Below are positions 61,056 to 64,000 of a stretch of 64,000 nucleotides of DNA, in pieces (position 1 is the first letter of the stretch; each line of letters opens with the position of its first letter). The notes below the pieces were generated by a model that saw only the letters and a list, made by a program, of their open reading frames with translations, was not told the DNA's origin and searched no databases. Both the position numbers and the translations under genes were made by a program. This DNA is from Lichenihabitans psoromatis (GTDB lineage: Bacteria > Pseudomonadota > Alphaproteobacteria > Rhizobiales > Beijerinckiaceae). Location: assembly GCF_004323635.1 (NCBI RefSeq), contig NZ_CP036515.1:4465501-4529500 (forward strand). The letters run 5' to 3'.

Positions 61056-64000
61056 GCCAGAACATTCCGGTCGATACGATCGTCAACCAGCAGCGCGCGT
61101 CGGATCCGACTGGCTCGGCCTGGGTTTCGGCCAATGCCGGGTCGGGCAAAACCTTCGTGCTGACCCGACGCGTGATCCGGCTGTTGCTCGGCGGGGTCGC
61201 ACCGAGCCGCATCCTCTGCCTCACCTTCACCAAGGCGGCAGCCGCCAACATGTCGATCCGGGTCTTCGACACCCTGGCCCGCTGGGTCACGATGGACGAT
61301 GTGGCGCTGTCGGCCGCCATGATCGAAACGGGCGCCCCGCGTCCCACCCCGGCCGATCTTGCGGCGGCGCGACGCCTGTTCGCCCGGACGGTCGAGACGC
61401 CGGGCGGCTTGAAGATCCTGACGATCCACGCCTTCTGCGAGAAGATGCTGCACGCCTTCCCGTTCGAGGCCAATGTGGCGGCCCGCTTCACCGTCATCGA
61501 GGCAACACAGCAAGCCGAATTGCTGTCCCGCGCGCGAGAAGCCGCTTTGGCCGAGGCCGTCGATGACCCTGACTCCGCCCTCGGGCAGGCTGTCGAGCGG
61601 CTCGGGCGAACTTTGTCGACCGCCGTCTTCGACGGGCTCGTGGCGGAGGTGTCGACGCATTATGGTTCGTTGCGCGCCAGTCTACAGGCGGCCGGCGGCA
61701 TCGATCGTCTGGGTGACGCGCTGGGACAGGCGCTCGGCACGGGCGGCCTCGGGATCGCCGACGTCGAACGCGCCATGCTGGACGATGGCCTAGCGCGCTC
61801 CGAATGGGAGAGCATCGGCCAGCATCTCGCCAGCCTTGGCAGCCCGACTGGCGAACGGCTGATCGAGGCGGCGCAGGCCACCGGCCCCGGGGTAATCGCG
61901 GCCTATCTCGACGTCTTCCTCACGCAGAAGCTCGGCAAACGGGCCGATAGCTATCTGGCCAAGAAAGTGCGGGCGGCCGAGGCGTCTCTCTGCGCATCTT
62001 TGGATGCCGAGCGCGATCGGCTCGTGGACCTGTTGGCGAAACGGCGGGCCGCCGAGGCGTTCGAGGGCACGATGGCACTGCTGACGGTGGCGGGCGCCAT
62101 CCTCGACACGTACGAGGGCCTGAAGCGCCGTCGCGGCTTGTTGGATTTTTCCGATCTGATCGAACGCAGCCGCATGTTGCTGCAGCGCTCGGACAGCGCC
62201 TGGGTGCTCTACAAGCTCGATTCGGGCATCGACCATGTCTTGGTCGACGAGGCGCAGGATACATCCCCCGATCAATGGGACATCCTGCGCGCCATCAGCC
62301 GGGACTTCTTCTCCGGCGAGGGGCAAAGCCGAAGCAACCGCACCTTCTTTGCGGTCGGTGACGAGAAGCAATCGATCTATTCGTTCCAGGGCGCCCGCCC
62401 CGCCATGTTCGATGCCGCTCACCAGGATTATAAAAAGCGCGCGATCGCGGCGGGCCTTCGGTTCGAGAGCGTGCGGCTTCAGCTGTCGTTCCGCTCGGCC
62501 CGCACGGTGTTGGATGTGGTCGACCGGATCTTTGCCCATGAGGGGCATGCGCGCGGGCTCTCGGCTGGAGCCGATGGCGTGATGCCGCATGAAGCTTTGA
62601 AGCGCGCCATTCCGGGCCTCGTGGAACTGTGGAGGCCGATCGGGCCGACACCGGCGCCCGAACCCGCCGATTGGCGGTTGCCGGTCGATCTGCCCGACGC
62701 GTCCGATCCTGCCGTCGTGATGGCACGTCGCGTCGCCGACACGATCGCGCGGCTCATCGCACCCGGCTCGACCGAAACCGTTCACGACGGCCCCTCCGAC
62801 CGTCGCCGGTCCGTGCACCCCGGTGACATCCTGATTCTCGTGCGCTCGCGCGGGCCGTTCTTCAATGCGGTGATCCGGGCCTTGAAGGACAAACGCGTGC
62901 CCGTCGCGGGGGCCGATCGCGTCAATCTCACGGATCATATCGCCGTCATGGATCTCACGGCGGCGGGGCGCGCTGCCTTGCTGCCCGACGACGACCTGAC
63001 GCTCGCTTGCGCGCTGAAATCGCCGCTGATCGGGTTCGACGACGACGATTTGCTGCGGCTCGCCCCACAGCGAGGCGGTAGCCTTGCCGAGGCGATCGCG
63101 GCATCCACGAACGACCGGGACCGGACGGCTGATAACTGGCTTTCGATTTGGCGCGACCGGGCCGCGACACTGACGCCCTTCGCGTTCTATACGCGGCTGC
63201 TCGGTCAGGACGGAGGCCGTCGCAAGCTCCTGTCGCGCCTCGGCCCCGAAGCCGGCGACGTGATCGACGAGTTCATGGCCCTGACGCTGGCGCATGAGCG
63301 CGATGGCGCGCCGTCGCTCCTGGCCTTCTTGGCCCGGCTGGAAGGCACTGAGCTTTCAGTCAAACGCGACATGGACGCGGCCGGCGACGCGGTTCGGGTC
63401 ATGACGGTTCATGCGGCCAAAGGTCTCGAAGCCAAGATCGTGTTCCTGCCCGATACCTGTGGCGTGCCGATGAAGCAACACGATCCGAAGTTGTTCTGGC
63501 TCGACGGCGAGCGGCTCGAAGAGGAGCGGCTCGACGGCGAGCAATCGAGCGGATCTCGTCCGGGTCTGCTGGTCTGGTCGCCCAAAAGCGATGCCGACAC
63601 GCCAGCGGTGGCCGATCGGCGCTTGGCCGGCTGGGAGGCGACGCTCGATGAACATCGGCGTCTCCTTTATGTGGCGCTGACGCGAGCCGAGGAACGCCTC
63701 TATATCGGCGGGTTCCACGGCAAAAACGACCCCGCCCCCGATAGCTGGTACAAGATGATCGAGGCGGTCGACCTCGGCCTTGAGCCGGTACCGGCTCCAT
63801 GGGATGCCAATGATACGATCCTCAGGCGCAGCGATCCGATGGGCGAGGCCACGATGGCGGTCGCGGCACCAGCGGGTTTGCCTGTGGAAGCCCCGGCATG
63901 GCTGAACCGCCCCGCTCCGCGCGAGGTTGCGGTCGCGCCGCCAATCCGCCCGTCCAACGCGCTTGGGGCAGCCGACCAACCTCCCCGCGACGCGGGCGAC
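61052..64000 (+). CDS. addA: Double-strand break repair helicase AddA, 3' end outside window
   Basis: UvrD-type helicase subunit of AddAB; 983 codons are visible and the frame is open at the right edge, so the C-terminal nuclease is mostly missing. Motif I SANAGSGKTFVLTRR (about 27-41), Ia LTFTKAAAANM, II HVLVDEAQDTSPDQW, III AVGDEKQSIYSFQGA, IV LQLSFRSA, V MTVHAAKGLEAKIVF and VI LLYVALTRAEERLYIGGF are present. The ATG lies within the addB stop. Position and order are the standard alphaproteobacterial addBA arrangement. Confidence 0.95.
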   Translation, partial: MSQNIPVDTIVNQQRASDPTGSAWVSANAGSGKTFVLTRRVIRLLLGGVAPSRILCLTFTKAAAANMSIRVFDTLARWVTMDDVALSAAMIETGAPRPTPADLAAARRLFARTVETPGGLKILTIHAFCEKMLHAFPFEANVAARFTVIEATQQAELLSRAREAALAEAVDDPDSALGQAVERLGRTLSTAVFDGLVAEVSTHYGSLRASLQAAGGIDRLGDALGQALGTGGLGIADVERAMLDDGLARSEWESIGQHLASLGSPTGERLIEAAQATGPGVIAAYLDVFLTQKLGKRADSYLAKKVRAAEASLCASLDAERDRLVDLLAKRRAAEAFEGTMALLTVAGAILDTYEGLKRRRGLLDFSDLIERSRMLLQRSDSAWVLYKLDSGIDHVLVDEAQDTSPDQWDILRAISRDFFSGEGQSRSNRTFFAVGDEKQSIYSFQGARPAMFDAAHQDYKKRAIAAGLRFESVRLQLSFRSARTVLDVVDRIFAHEGHARGLSAGADGVMPHEALKRAIPGLVELWRPIGPTPAPEPADWRLPVDLPDASDPAVVMARRVADTIARLIAPGSTETVHDGPSDRRRSVHPGDILILVRSRGPFFNAVIRALKDKRVPVAGADRVNLTDHIAVMDLTAAGRAALLPDDDLTLACALKSPLIGFDDDDLLRLAPQRGGSLAEAIAASTNDRDRTADNWLSIWRDRAATLTPFAFYTRLLGQDGGRRKLLSRLGPEAGDVIDEFMALTLAHERDGAPSLLAFLARLEGTELSVKRDMDAAGDAVRVMTVHAAKGLEAKIVFLPDTCGVPMKQHDPKLFWLDGERLEEERLDGEQSSGSRPGLLVWSPKSDADTPAVADRRLAGWEATLDEHRRLLYVALTRAEERLYIGGFHGKNDPAPDSWYKMIEAVDLGLEPVPAPWDANDTILRRSDPMGEATMAVAAPAGLPVEAPAWLNRPAPREVAVAPPIRPSNALGAADQPPRDAGD

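Overview
The window is GC-rich, densely coded DNA from an alphaproteobacterium, most likely of the order Hyphomicrobiales (Rhizobiales). Pointers are the run ahcY - divL - tsaE/amgK fusion - murU - addB - addA at the right end, an MmcB-type DNA repair protein, BluB, a DUF2934 protein, and many ABC importers. The genus cannot be fixed from the sequence. No rRNA, tRNA, CRISPR array, insertion sequence or prophage gene was recognised.

Left part (1-28 kb): an accessory catabolic region for N-heterocycles and cyclic amides. It opens with the end of an energy-coupling-factor importer (ATPase and EcfT). A convergent pair follows: a cyanuric acid amidohydrolase/barbiturase-family enzyme and an amidase. 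A divergent hydantoin-racemase-like gene comes next. A reverse-strand six-gene operon (11.2 to 4.9 kb) encodes a NitT/SsuABC-like importer, a nitrilase-superfamily hydrolase, an amidase interrupted by a frameshift and an ATZ/TRZ-type amidohydrolase; every junction is an exact 4-base overlap. A divergent GntR/FCD regulator, a second amidohydrolase and a maleate-isomerase-like protein follow. A second reverse operon (23.0 to 14.7 kb) encodes a 6-hydroxynicotinate-reductase-like Fe-S protein, a UPF0280 protein, two tandem DUF1185 proteins and a branched-chain-type ABC importer with a fused LivH-LivM permease. Divergent from it are nicA, nicB (Mo-hydroxylase with three haem c sites) and pncA. Together these suggest nicotinamide -> nicotinate -> 6-hydroxynicotinate -> reductive ring attack, the type of route known from Azorhizobium, with several hydrolases available for ring opening and deamination.

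Middle part (28-45 kb): a BrnT toxin with an XRE antitoxin, a UvrD-like helicase, FKBP, BluB, a spermidine/putrescine-type ABC operon ending in a GH63-like glycosidase, a divergent isochorismatase-family hydrolase, a metallophosphoesterase, a DUF2786 protein, gyrB, two small acidic proteins and mmcB. A 15-base word, TTGTTCGTACACCAA, lies in front of the polyamine-type operon and also, exactly or nearly, in front of both nicotinate-cluster operons. This suggests that the two loci share a regulator.

Right part (45-64 kb): a dipeptide-type ABC operon, then ahcY with a clear terminator, DivL (tyrosine in place of the phospho-acceptor histidine), a TsaE-AmgK fusion, MurU, AddB and AddA, the last cut by the window edge.
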